A DNA stretch of 11,156 nt from Lamprocystis purpurea (GCA_020718945.1 DYRB01000060.1:1-11156), one strand, 5' to 3'. Shown: positions 1 to 6,959, counted from the first letter of the stretch. Notes: a model not told the origin generated them from the sequence alone. Numbers and translations: made by a program.

Positions 1-14
1 CCAAGTCCTTGTTT

Positions 15-44
15 ATTTGCGTCTATTTGCGTTCATTTGCGGCT
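15..44. repeat. Three tandem copies of a 10-bp AT-rich unit
   Basis: ATTTGC recurs exactly every 10 bases at 15-20, 25-30 and 35-40, giving units ATTTGCGTCT, ATTTGCGTTC and ATTTGCGGCT. The tract is AT-rich in an otherwise very GC-rich window and lies downstream of the minus-strand small ORF, so it is intergenic or marks the end of that transcription unit. A 10-bp period places each copy on the same DNA face, but no binding protein can be named. The array may continue beyond the left edge. From memory, short repeats of this period occur between genes in many environmental proteobacteria; that is not checked here. Confidence 0.7.
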
Positions 45-62
45 CAACTGCTTTTTCCAGGG

Positions 63-230
63 TCAGCGGTCCAGGGCCAGGTCGAAGCGGCGCCGAAGCA
101 GCCCCGCCCGGAATCCCAGCACCGCCCGGCCCAGGTCCCGCCAGCGCCGTGACCGCCACAGGTCGCGCCAGTCCCGAACCGCCGTCGGCGTGCGCACCAC
201 CTCCAGGTGGACCGGTCCGAGCGCTTTCAT
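63..230 (-). CDS. Small Arg/Trp-rich hypothetical protein (55 aa)
   Basis: This reading frame starts with ATG 14 nt after the cobB stop codon and encodes 55 residues. I do not recognise a family. Its third codon positions are almost all G or C, as in the proven genes here, which supports coding. The product is very basic, with a central stretch rich in Trp, Arg and Asp (WRDLWRSRRWRDLG) followed by an amphipathic Leu/Arg helix ending FDLALDR. There is no signal peptide, membrane segment or cysteine. The ribosome-binding site is weak (CCTGAAGC before the ATG), so translation may depend on reinitiation after cobB. It could be a small nucleic-acid- or membrane-surface-binding protein, but that is only a guess from composition. 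It might also be a chance frame in GC-rich DNA. Confidence 0.45.
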   Translation of the reverse strand: MKALGPVHLEVVRTPTAVRDWRDLWRSRRWRDLGRAVLGFRAGLLRRRFDLALDR

Positions 231-244
231 GCTTCAGGACTGAG

Positions 245-1030
245 TCAGGCGCCCCAGGCGGCCCGCACCAGCCCCGGCAGGATAGCCCCCGCAGTCCCGC
301 GCAAGTTGTGGTGAGCCAGGTCGTCGATCGGCGTGGCCGTCGGGTTGACCTGGGCCAGGGTCGCGCCCGCAGCCAGGGCAACCCGGGGCAGATCCGCCGC
401 TGGGTAGACCAGCCCGGAGGTCCCGACGGACAGGCACAGCTCGCACCCCTGGGCTGAGGCCCAGGCCCGGGCCAGCTCGGTCTCGGGCAGCGACTCGCCG
501 AACCAGACCACCCCGGGGCGCACCGGGCCGCCGCAGAGTGCGCACCGCGGCGGGGCCAGGCGCCGGCCGCCCTCGGGCTCCTGGGGTATCCCCGGCGGCA
601 GGGCCTGGGGCTGGCCGCAGCGGGCGCAGCGGGGGCTGTGCAGGCTGCCATGGAGGTGCAGGACCTGGGGACTGCCGGCGCGCTCGTGTAGATGGTCCAC
701 GTTCTGGGTGACCAGGGTCAGGTGCGGGACCCGGGTCGCCAGGGCCGCGATGGCCCTGTGCCCGGGGTTGGGCTCGGCCAGCAGGGCCTTCATGCGCCGC
801 CATTCGTACCAGCCCCAGACCAGCTCGGGGTCCCGGGCAAAGGCCCCGGGGGTCGCCAGGGACTCGGCGTCGAAGCGGGACCAGAGTCCGGTCAGGGCGT
901 CCCGAAAGGTGGGTATGCCGCTCTCGGCAGAGGCCCCGGCCCCGGTCAGGACCAGCACCCGGCGGGCGTTGCGCAGGCGTTCGACGAGGTCCGGCGGGGT
1001 CCGCGGCGGCTCAGTGGGCGTCATGGCCAT
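245..1030 (-). CDS. cobB: NAD-dependent protein deacylase, SIR2/CobB family
   Basis: This is a cytoplasmic sirtuin of 261 residues that would remove acyl groups from protein lysines, consuming NAD+ and giving nicotinamide and O-acyl-ADP-ribose. Visible motifs in order: the NAD-binding GAGASAESGIPTFR (30-43), TQNVDHLH (108-115), catalytic His127 in HLHGS, four zinc-binding cysteines (C135, C138, C163, C166), WFGE (176-179), GTSG (203-206) and QVNP (227-230). Tyr75 and Arg78 form the YxxR pair that in E. coli CobB and human SIRT5 recognises succinyl or malonyl groups, so desuccinylase activity is likely as well as deacetylation. The start overlaps the end of the upstream membrane-protein gene by 20 nt; a second ATG two codons on would reduce this to 14 nt. 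The overlap suggests translational coupling. Confidence 0.93.
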   Translation of the reverse strand: MAMTPTEPPRTPPDLVERLRNARRVLVLTGAGASAESGIPTFRDALTGLWSRFDAESLATPGAFARDPELVWGWYEWRRMKALLAEPNPGHRAIAALATRVPHLTLVTQNVDHLHERAGSPQVLHLHGSLHSPRCARCGQPQALPPGIPQEPEGGRRLAPPRCALCGGPVRPGVVWFGESLPETELARAWASAQGCELCLSVGTSGLVYPAADLPRVALAAGATLAQVNPTATPIDDLAHHNLRGTAGAILPGLVRAAWGA

Positions 1031-1943
1031 CTCCGCTTTGCTTGATTTCGGCCTCCAGGTTGCGGATGCGCGCCCGCAGGCGCTCGGCCTCCCGCTCCCG
1101 CTCCGCCAGGACCTCCCGCAGCCGGGCCAAGCGCCGCTCCGGGGTACGGTGGATCAGGCGCTCCAGCACGTCCAAGGCCACCAGACCGCGCCAGCCGCGG
1201 CTCCACAGGCCGCGCACCCTGTAGACCTTGAGGGTCTTGGCGACCTTAGCCAACCCCTTGCCCAGCCCCAGCATCTGCGCCGCCTGGAGCCCGCGCAGGA
1301 AGGCGAGGAAGGGCATGACGATGATGGCCAGGTTGATCCAGTTGCGCACCAGGTAACTGAGCTTCTTCGGCGCCAGGGTGGACATGACAATGAATTCCAC
1401 GCAGAAGGCGAGCCAGATCAGGACCGTGCCCAGGTCCAGGGCGAGGCGCAGCCCGCTGGGGTCGGCCAGGTCCTCGGCGAGGAAGAACTCCGCGGCCAGG
1501 ATGGGCAGGATCAGCACGGCCATGAACAGCATGGGTATGCTGAAGGCCCGCTCCAGCAACTCGTAGAGGTCGGCGTCGGCGCGCCGCCAGCCGAGCCCAG
1601 GGAGCCAGATGCAGGTCCCTGACGAGTAAGGCGACTGGGCGATGCGAAAGGGTGGAATCAGCCACAGCAGCAGCAGGCGCCGCGCCGCCGGCCATCGGTA
1701 GTCGCCCTGGTGCCAGTAGCCGGCCAGGGCGTCGATGAACAGGGGCAGCCACAGGGCGAGCAGCAGGGTCCCCAGCAGGTGGGCGGTGGCGCTGTCGTCC
1801 GGGGCGCGGTCGGCCTGGCGCAGGGCCAGGGCGGTGAGGATCAGGAACAACAGGGCCAGGGCGGACATGACCGCCTCGCGGACTGTCACCTGCCGATGGG
1901 TGAGGTCCGGGCAGGCGGGCCCTGGGACTGCGGGCTCGGCCAT
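1011..1943 (-). CDS. Voltage-sensor-like membrane protein with C-terminal coiled coil, no pore
   Basis: This 310-residue inner-membrane protein resembles the voltage-sensor part of ion-transport channels. Hydrophobic segments lie near 26-42, 54-74, 133-152, 167-190 and 201-216. The stretch from 178 (CVEFIVM, an acidic residue in the S2-like helix) through NWINL (201-205) fits an S2-S3 region, with Asn204 where channels usually carry Asp. It is followed by an S4-like helix with basic residues at 229, 233, 236, 239 and 242, roughly every third position. No S5, selectivity filter or S6 follows; the chain instead ends in a charged heptad-rich coiled coil (about 266-302). That layout recalls Hv1-type proton channels, although two extra N-terminal helices are present. 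The start at 1943 has AGGGG five bases upstream; an alternative ATG at 1868 has GAGG. The channel assignment is inference; an 'ion transporter' family label is the most I would assert. Confidence 0.6.
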   Translation of the reverse strand: MAEPAVPGPACPDLTHRQVTVREAVMSALALLFLILTALALRQADRAPDDSATAHLLGTLLLALWLPLFIDALAGYWHQGDYRWPAARRLLLLWLIPPFRIAQSPYSSGTCIWLPGLGWRRADADLYELLERAFSIPMLFMAVLILPILAAEFFLAEDLADPSGLRLALDLGTVLIWLAFCVEFIVMSTLAPKKLSYLVRNWINLAIIVMPFLAFLRGLQAAQMLGLGKGLAKVAKTLKVYRVRGLWSRGWRGLVALDVLERLIHRTPERRLARLREVLAEREREAERLRARIRNLEAEIKQSGDGHDAH

Positions 1944-1958
1944 GGAGCCCCTGCCCTT

Positions 1959-2123
1959 AGGAGCCTGTCGGACTTAGAGGGATCGACGCGAGGGAGTGGG
2001 AGAGCGAGGTCATTTCTTTCCGGCTTTGAGGCGCATAGTGGGCTCTATGTAACGAAAAGCCGGGGAGAAATGGGCCGTTGTCCCGCTTCCGCAGCCGATT
2101 CATCCTAAGTCCGACAGGCTCCT
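1959..2123. mobile_element. 165-bp palindromic MITE-like element with 19-bp terminal inverted repeats
   Basis: The ends are perfect inverted repeats: AGGAGCCTGTCGGACTTAG at 1959-1977 and its reverse complement at 2105-2123. The interior is also palindromic around the same centre (about 2041): 2011-2027 pairs with 2056-2072 (17 positions, two of them G-T), and CATAG 2034-2038 pairs with CTATG 2045-2049. The arms between are an imperfect match with small gaps. It contains no credible coding sequence. Ending only 15 bp before the downstream gene's start, it separates that gene from the dedA fusion. I see no clear target-site duplication. Size, termini and lack of coding fit a non-autonomous element moved by an insertion-sequence transposase encoded elsewhere, but a regulatory hairpin is possible. 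Confidence 0.75.
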
Positions 2124-2134
2124 TGACCCGGGTC

Positions 2135-2153
2135 GGGCCCGGGTGCCGGGCCC
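2135..2153. other. Perfect 8-bp GC hairpin after the dedA fusion gene
   Basis: GGGCCCGG and CCGGGCCC flank a 3-base loop just beyond the minus-strand stop codon of the DedA/PAP2 gene. There is no T-run on either strand, so it is not a standard intrinsic terminator. It could stabilise the 3' end of the upstream transcript or aid pausing. GC-rich chance pairing is a real alternative. Confidence 0.3.
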
Positions 2154-2168
2154 CAGGGCCGGGCCCGC

Positions 2169-4205
2169 TCATGGCTGGGCGGCGTCCGGGCCCGCCGCGC
2201 CTTCGATCAGGACCGCCGCCGGGCGCGGCTCCCAGGTGAGCCCGGGCAGCCCGGTCAGGTCGGCTTCCAACTCCGCCCGCGGTTGCTTGAAGTCCTGCAC
2301 CGTGGCCGGGATGACGAACAGGTTGAGGATCACATCCTTGCGCTGGGCGGTGACGTTGCCGACCCAGAGCGGCGTCTCCCCCAACCGATAGCGGGTAGCC
2401 CAGAGGCGCAGGACCAGGCGCCCGCCGTCCGGGAGGCGCTTGACCAGGGCTGCGGACTCGTGACGGCCGGCATGGACCTGGGGCGCCACCGGCAGCTCCC
2501 GCAGGGGCAACTCGGGGGAGAAGAGGCTGATGGCGGTGATCCAGTCCAGGGTCTGGGCGGGCTCCCAGCCTCGGGCGGCCAGGGCCTGGGTGAGGGCAGG
2601 GACAGTGCCGGCGTACTGGACATCCAGGGGCTGGTTGTCCCGCTGCCAGATGTCCTCGCGGCGTAGGGCCAGGGTCTGCCAGAGGTCGGAGCGCCACAGC
2701 TCGGCGCTGACGACGACCGGCGACGGGGACGGTCGGTGGGCGGTCAGGTCGGTGTCGTGGCGCATCCAGGACTGGATCGAGAGGGCCAGGATCAGGGTGC
2801 CGATGGCCACAGGCCAGAGCCCTGCGAGCAAGGGGTCTTCGGCGGTGTGGCGGCGGAAGGCGAGCCCCAGGGCGGCGACCCAGATCAGGCCCAGGGCTAT
2901 GGTGGCCAGGACCCCGCTCAGCCACTCGACACCCAGGTAGACCCGCGCCACCGCCACGGCGGTGACCAGGACCGCGGCGGTCGTATAGGGGATGCCGCGC
3001 CAGGCCGGGGGCAATGTGCGGGCCAGGGCCACGGCGAGGAAGCCGAAGATCACGGTGGCACGCAGCACATGGCTGCTGGGGAAGGCCCAGGGGGTGAGGT
3101 GACCGAAGCTGGTGGCCATTTCCACCCCGGCGTGGATGATCGGGTCCAGGTCCGGGCGGGGGACCCGCGTCAGGACCTGGAGCAGGGGCGGGGCCAGCAA
3201 GGCGAAGCCCCCGGCGGCCAGCCAGTAGTTGACCTGGCGCCCACCCCGGCGCAGCCGCTCGTAGGCGTAGACGGCCACGATCAGGGCAACCATGACCGGC
3301 AGGTCCGCCAGGCGGCTCAGCCCCAGCATGAGGTGATCGGCCACCGGGGAACTGAGGCTCTGGGCCAGGTCCAGGGCGGTCTGATTGATGCGCAGGTTCC
3401 CGGCCCCGAGCACCGTGAGCCCGGTGGCGACCCCGAACAGGGCCACCCCCAGGGTCAGGAGCCCGGCCAGGGTGGTGAGGGTGCGGGCGTCCGGGTGGCC
3501 CGGATCGGCCAGGGCCCGGGCCACCTCGCCGATTTTGGGGTGGACCTCCCCCCAGCGCAGCAGGGCCTGCACCCAGGTACTGGCCCTTGGACTGATGAGT
3601 TGGAAGGCCTTGCCGACCAGCCAGCCGGCCAGCCAGATAGCGCCGACCAGCACCAGGATGACGATGGCCAGGCGCACCGTGGTCTCGGCAGCGAGTTTTA
3701 CCGAGGCGGCCAGGAGTATCCCGGGGATGATGGTCAGGGGGGCCCAGAGCAGGGCCGAGACCACGTTCCAGACGGTGAAGCGGGCCGGGGTCATGCCCAT
3801 CATGCCGGCCACCACCGGGATTATGGGGCGCACCGGGCCGACGAAGCGCCCGAAGACGACGCTCATGGGGCCCCAGCGGTCGAAGAAGCGCACCCCGACC
3901 TCCAGGCTGGCGGGGTAGCGGCTGAAGGGCCAAAACCGGCGCACGTCATCTTTGAAGTAGTGCCCGAGCCAATAGCTCAGGCCGTCGCCCAGGATGGCGC
4001 CCAGCACGGTGGCGGCGACTATGGGCCAGAAACCGATGGCCCCGGCGGCTACCAGCATCCCCATGCCGGTCATCATGATGAAGCCCGGGACGAAGAGCCC
4101 GACCACGGCCAGGGACTCCGAGACGGAGATCAGGAAGGCCAGGACCAGGGACCAGGTGGGGTAGTCCTTTACCCAGTCGATGATCTGTTCGATCCAGGCT
4201 TCCAT
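2169..4205 (-). CDS. DedA - PAP2 - LssY_C fusion membrane protein, PAP2 site degenerate
   Basis: This 678-residue polytopic inner-membrane protein has three parts. Residues 1-200 form a DedA domain with Glu30 and the GRFVGPVRP motif (R120, R126). Residues about 240-455 form a PAP2 acid-phosphatase-like domain. Residues about 500-650 form a soluble LssY C-terminal domain (LPVAPQVHAGR, PLWVGN). DedA proteins are implicated in lipid flipping and envelope homeostasis, and PAP2 enzymes remove phosphate from lipid phosphates such as undecaprenyl pyrophosphate. Several key residues are changed: the C1 Lys is Gln343, C2 is PSSH with His379 kept, and C3 reads ARVYLGVEWLSG, so the nucleophile His is Glu427 and the supporting Asp is Gly431. 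The DedA acidic residue 12 positions after Glu30 is Phe42. The phosphatase half is thus probably inactive. A GGAG ribosome site precedes the ATG, 28 nt after hemL. Confidence 0.9.
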   Translation of the reverse strand: MEAWIEQIIDWVKDYPTWSLVLAFLISVSESLAVVGLFVPGFIMMTGMGMLVAAGAIGFWPIVAATVLGAILGDGLSYWLGHYFKDDVRRFWPFSRYPASLEVGVRFFDRWGPMSVVFGRFVGPVRPIIPVVAGMMGMTPARFTVWNVVSALLWAPLTIIPGILLAASVKLAAETTVRLAIVILVLVGAIWLAGWLVGKAFQLISPRASTWVQALLRWGEVHPKIGEVARALADPGHPDARTLTTLAGLLTLGVALFGVATGLTVLGAGNLRINQTALDLAQSLSSPVADHLMLGLSRLADLPVMVALIVAVYAYERLRRGGRQVNYWLAAGGFALLAPPLLQVLTRVPRPDLDPIIHAGVEMATSFGHLTPWAFPSSHVLRATVIFGFLAVALARTLPPAWRGIPYTTAAVLVTAVAVARVYLGVEWLSGVLATIALGLIWVAALGLAFRRHTAEDPLLAGLWPVAIGTLILALSIQSWMRHDTDLTAHRPSPSPVVVSAELWRSDLWQTLALRREDIWQRDNQPLDVQYAGTVPALTQALAARGWEPAQTLDWITAISLFSPELPLRELPVAPQVHAGRHESAALVKRLPDGGRLVLRLWATRYRLGETPLWVGNVTAQRKDVILNLFVIPATVQDFKQPRAELEADLTGLPGLTWEPRPAAVLIEGAAGPDAAQP

Positions 4206-4233
4206 GGGGCGCTCCGATGGCTACGGGCAGTGG

Positions 4234-5520
4234 TCAGGCGGCGATCTCGGCGAAGGTCGCCGCGGCGGCGTCCAGGGTGGCGGCGATGTCCCGCTCTGAA
4301 TGGGCGGAGGAGACGAAGCCGGCCTCGAAGGCCGAGGGGGCCAGATAGACCCCGCGCCCGAGCATGCCGTGGAAGAAGGCGCGGAAGCGCGCCTGGTCGC
4401 AGGCGGTGGCCCCGGCATAGTCGGTCACAGGGCCGCGGTCGGTGAAGAAGATGCCGAACATGCCCCCGACCCGATTGGCGCTCAGGGCCACCCCGGCCGC
4501 GGTGGCGCCCTCCACCAGGCCGTCGGTGAGGGCGGCGGTGGTGGCGGTGAGGCCCTCGAAGAAGCCCGGGACCGAGATCAGCTCCAGGGTCTTGAGCCCC
4601 GCGGCCATGGCCACCGGGTTCCCGGACAGGGTCCCGGCCTGGTAGACGGGTCCCAGCGGGGCTATGCGCTCCATGATGTCCCTCCGACCGCCGAAGGCCC
4701 CCACCGGCATGCCCCCGCCTATGACCTTGCCCAGGGTGGTCAGGTCCGGCCTGACCCCGTAGTGGGCCTGGGCCCCGCCCAGGGCGACGCGGAAGCCGGT
4801 CATGACCTCGTCGAAGATCAGCACGACGCCGTGCCGGTCGCAGACCTCCCGCAGCCCCTCCAGGAAGCCCGGCACCGGCGGGATGCAGTTCATGTTGCCG
4901 GCCACCGGCTCGACGATGATGCAGGCGATCTGGTCGCCGATCTGGGCCAAGGTGTCGCGGACCTGATCCAGGTCGTTGTAATTCAAGGTCAGGGTCAGCT
5001 CGGCCAGGGCGGCGGGGACCCCGGGGGAACTCGGCTGGCCCAGGGTCAGGGCCCCGGACCCGGCCTTGACCAGCAGGGAGTCGGAGTGGCCGTGGTAGCA
5101 CCCCTCGAACTTCACCAGCTTGTCCCGCCCGGTGAAGCCGCGGGCCAGGCGGATGGCGCTCATGGTCGCCTCGGTCCCGGAGCTGACCATGCGCACCAGG
5201 TCCATGGAGGGGACCAGCTCGCAGACCCGGTCCGCCATCTCCGTCTCCAGCTCCGTGGGGGCGCCGAAGGACAGGCCGCGGTGGATGCGGTCGCCCACCG
5301 CTTCGAGCACGTCCGGGTGGGCGTGGCCCAGGACCATGGGGCCCCAGGAGCCCACGTAGTCGATGTAGCGGTGGCCGTCGGCGTCGAAGACATAGGGCCC
5401 GGCCGCGCTGGAGAAGAAGACCGGGTCACCGCCGACCCCGCGGAAGGCCCGCACCGGCGAGTTCACGCCCCCAGGGATGTGGCGCTGGGCGGCGGCGAAG
5501 AGGTCGTGGGAACGGGTCAT
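4234..5520 (-). CDS. hemL: Glutamate-1-semialdehyde 2,1-aminomutase
   Basis: This PLP enzyme converts glutamate-1-semialdehyde to 5-aminolevulinate in the cytoplasm, the last step of the C5 route to haem and, in a phototroph, bacteriochlorophyll. The 428-residue length is normal. It begins with the family's HIPGGVNSPVRAF (14-26), then GSWGPMVLGHAHP, SSGTEATMSAIRLAR (113-127), CYHGHSDSLLVKAGSG, the cofactor-contacting FDEVMTGFR (236-244), and Lys265 in LGKVIGGGMPVGAFGG as the Schiff-base lysine. All expected motifs are intact. The start ATG has AGGA upstream, placed right after the thiE stop codon 9 nt away, so hemL is very likely cotranscribed and possibly coupled with thiE. The order hemL, thiE, thiD and a divergent rubredoxin recurs in gammaproteobacteria. 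Confidence 0.97.
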   Translation of the reverse strand: MTRSHDLFAAAQRHIPGGVNSPVRAFRGVGGDPVFFSSAAGPYVFDADGHRYIDYVGSWGPMVLGHAHPDVLEAVGDRIHRGLSFGAPTELETEMADRVCELVPSMDLVRMVSSGTEATMSAIRLARGFTGRDKLVKFEGCYHGHSDSLLVKAGSGALTLGQPSSPGVPAALAELTLTLNYNDLDQVRDTLAQIGDQIACIIVEPVAGNMNCIPPVPGFLEGLREVCDRHGVVLIFDEVMTGFRVALGGAQAHYGVRPDLTTLGKVIGGGMPVGAFGGRRDIMERIAPLGPVYQAGTLSGNPVAMAAGLKTLELISVPGFFEGLTATTAALTDGLVEGATAAGVALSANRVGGMFGIFFTDRGPVTDYAGATACDQARFRAFFHGMLGRGVYLAPSAFEAGFVSSAHSERDIAATLDAAAATFAEIAA

Positions 5521-5529
5521 GGGTGCGTC

Positions 5530-6147
5530 CTAGGGCATGGGTGGATCGAAGAGCCGGGCATAGGCCCGGGCCGCGGCGGCGGGGTCGGGTCCGCCGAAGA
5601 CCCCGCTGACCACGGCCAACAGGTCGGCCCCGGCGGCGATCAGGGCGGCGCCATTCTCTGGAGTTATGCCGCCGATGGCAACCAGCGGCAGGCGGATGCA
5701 GCGCCGGGCCCGGCGCAGCAGGTCGGGGTCCGCACGCACGGCGCCGGGTTTGGTGCTGGAGGGGAAGAAGCTGCCGAAGGCGACATAGTCCGCCCCCTGG
5801 GCCTGGGCCGCTTGGGCCAGGTCGAGGCGGTCGTAGCAGGACACCCCGATGACCGCCCCGGGGCCAAGCAGGTCGCGGGCGGCGGCGATGGCGCCGTCCT
5901 CCCGGCCCAGGTGGACCCCGTCGGCCCCGACGGCCGCGGCCAGGGCCGGGTCGTCGTTGATAATCAGCGGTACCCCGGCGGCCCGGCAGGCGGCGACCAG
6001 GGCCAGCGCCCGGTCCAGGTGCCGGGCCGGGTCGGCGGTCTTGTCCCGGTATTGGATCATCCGGGCCCCGCCGGCGATGGCCGATGCTACGGCGGTTGCG
6101 TCGATCTGGTCCGGGGTGATGGCATAGAGGCCGCGAAGTCCGCTCAT
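5530..6147 (-). CDS. thiE: Thiamine-phosphate synthase
   Basis: ThiE joins hydroxymethylpyrimidine pyrophosphate to thiazole phosphate, giving thiamine phosphate. The 205-residue protein is a single TIM barrel showing QYRDK (32-36), INDD (63-66), GVHLGRED (77-84), GSFFPSSTKP (125-134, phosphate and pyrophosphate loop), AIGGI (157-161) and VSGVF (180-184), all family hallmarks. The chosen ATG overlaps the thiD stop as ATGA and begins MSGLRGLYAIT, the expected N-terminus; the frame is open much further upstream but only as a shadow of thiD. ThiE uses the product of ThiD, its neighbour, so the overlap matches consecutive pathway steps. It is slightly short but complete. No thiazole-branch gene is in the window. 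Confidence 0.96.
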   Translation of the reverse strand: MSGLRGLYAITPDQIDATAVASAIAGGARMIQYRDKTADPARHLDRALALVAACRAAGVPLIINDDPALAAAVGADGVHLGREDGAIAAARDLLGPGAVIGVSCYDRLDLAQAAQAQGADYVAFGSFFPSSTKPGAVRADPDLLRRARRCIRLPLVAIGGITPENGAALIAAGADLLAVVSGVFGGPDPAAAARAYARLFDPPMP

Positions 6148-6953
6148 GGGCCGGTGCTCGGGTCGGCGTCCAGGGCAAACAGGCGGTTGGGGGTGAGCTG
6201 GCAGCGCCCGGTGCGGCGTGCCCGGGACAGGGTCTCCCAGGTGTAGGCCTGGGCCTGGGCGACGGCCTCGGGGACCGCCATCCCCAGGGCCAGCCGGGCG
6301 GCCACGGCGCTGGCCAGGGTGCAGCCGGAGCCGTGGTACTCCCCGGGCAGGCGCGGCCAGTCCCAGGCGGCGCGGGTCCCGTTGCGGCCATAGAGGCGGT
6401 TGGTGACCTGCTCCCCAGGGGCGTGGGTCCCGGTGATCAGCACCCAGAGGCAGCCCAGGCGCAGCAGGCGCTCGCCGCAGTCGTCCGGGTCGGCCGCCAT
6501 GCTCAGGGTCCGGGCCTCCGGGAGATTGGGGGTGAGCACCGTGACGGCGGGGAACAGGCGCTGGCGCATCTGGTTGCACAGGGCCGCGTCGGCCACCGAC
6601 TGGCCGGTCCCGGTGGCCAGCACCGGGTCCAGGACCACGGGCAGGTCCGGGTGGTCCTGGAGTAGCCCGGTCAGGACCTTGACCATGGCGGTGCTGCCGA
6701 GCAGGCCGACCTTGACCGCCGTCACCCGGGCATCCTCCAGCAGCAGGCGGCACTGCTCGTCCACCTGGGCGGGTGGCTGGGGCCAGAGCCGACGCAGGCC
6801 GCAGGTGTCCTGGGCGGTCAGGCAGGTGATGACCGACAGGGCCTGGGCCCCGGCGGCGCGAATGGCCTCGGCGTCGGCGCCGATCCCGGCCCCGCCACTG
6901 GGGTCGTGGCCGGCGGCGCAGAGCACGGCGGGGATTCTCGGATCGGGCTGCAT
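6144..6953 (-). CDS. thiD: Hydroxymethylpyrimidine (phosphate) kinase
   Basis: ThiD phosphorylates hydroxymethylpyrimidine and its monophosphate to the pyrophosphate that ThiE consumes. It is a ribokinase-fold enzyme of 269 residues, the usual length. Motifs: CAAGHDPSGGAGIGAD (12-27) at the substrate site, KVGLLGS (81-87), DPVLATGTG (109-117), TPNLPEA (141-147) and the anion-hole and catalytic segment GSGCTLASAVAA (208-219). The frame stays open to 7037, but the ATG at 6953 fits best because GGAG lies six bases before it and the protein then begins right before the conserved block; an ATG four codons earlier is possible. It is first in the minus-strand operon and diverges from the rubredoxin gene, with 133 bp between the two starts. 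No thi-box riboswitch motif is visible upstream. Confidence 0.95.
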   Translation of the reverse strand: MQPDPRIPAVLCAAGHDPSGGAGIGADAEAIRAAGAQALSVITCLTAQDTCGLRRLWPQPPAQVDEQCRLLLEDARVTAVKVGLLGSTAMVKVLTGLLQDHPDLPVVLDPVLATGTGQSVADAALCNQMRQRLFPAVTVLTPNLPEARTLSMAADPDDCGERLLRLGCLWVLITGTHAPGEQVTNRLYGRNGTRAAWDWPRLPGEYHGSGCTLASAVAARLALGMAVPEAVAQAQAYTWETLSRARRTGRCQLTPNRLFALDADPSTGP

Positions 6954-6959
6954 CGGGTG

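Noticed and set aside
15..44. CRISPR array
   Set aside because: The repeat unit is 10 bp with no spacers; CRISPR repeats are longer and separated by unique spacers.
1957..3933. 658-codon minus frame overlapping the DedA/PAP2 fusion and the palindromic element
   Set aside because: It is an out-of-frame shadow rich in Pro, Gly, Arg and His, running into the non-coding element; the frame with real domains is 2169-4205.
2736..4445. 569-codon open frame on the plus strand opposite the DedA/PAP2 fusion
   Set aside because: It mirrors the minus-strand gene, is dominated by Gly, Gln, Asp and His in a pattern expected from antisense GC-rich codons, and has no recognisable domain.
4300..6246. 648-codon open frame on the plus strand opposite hemL and thiE
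   Set aside because: The opposite strand carries two certain enzymes; this frame crosses both and shows only low-complexity Gly/Gln/Asp-rich sequence.
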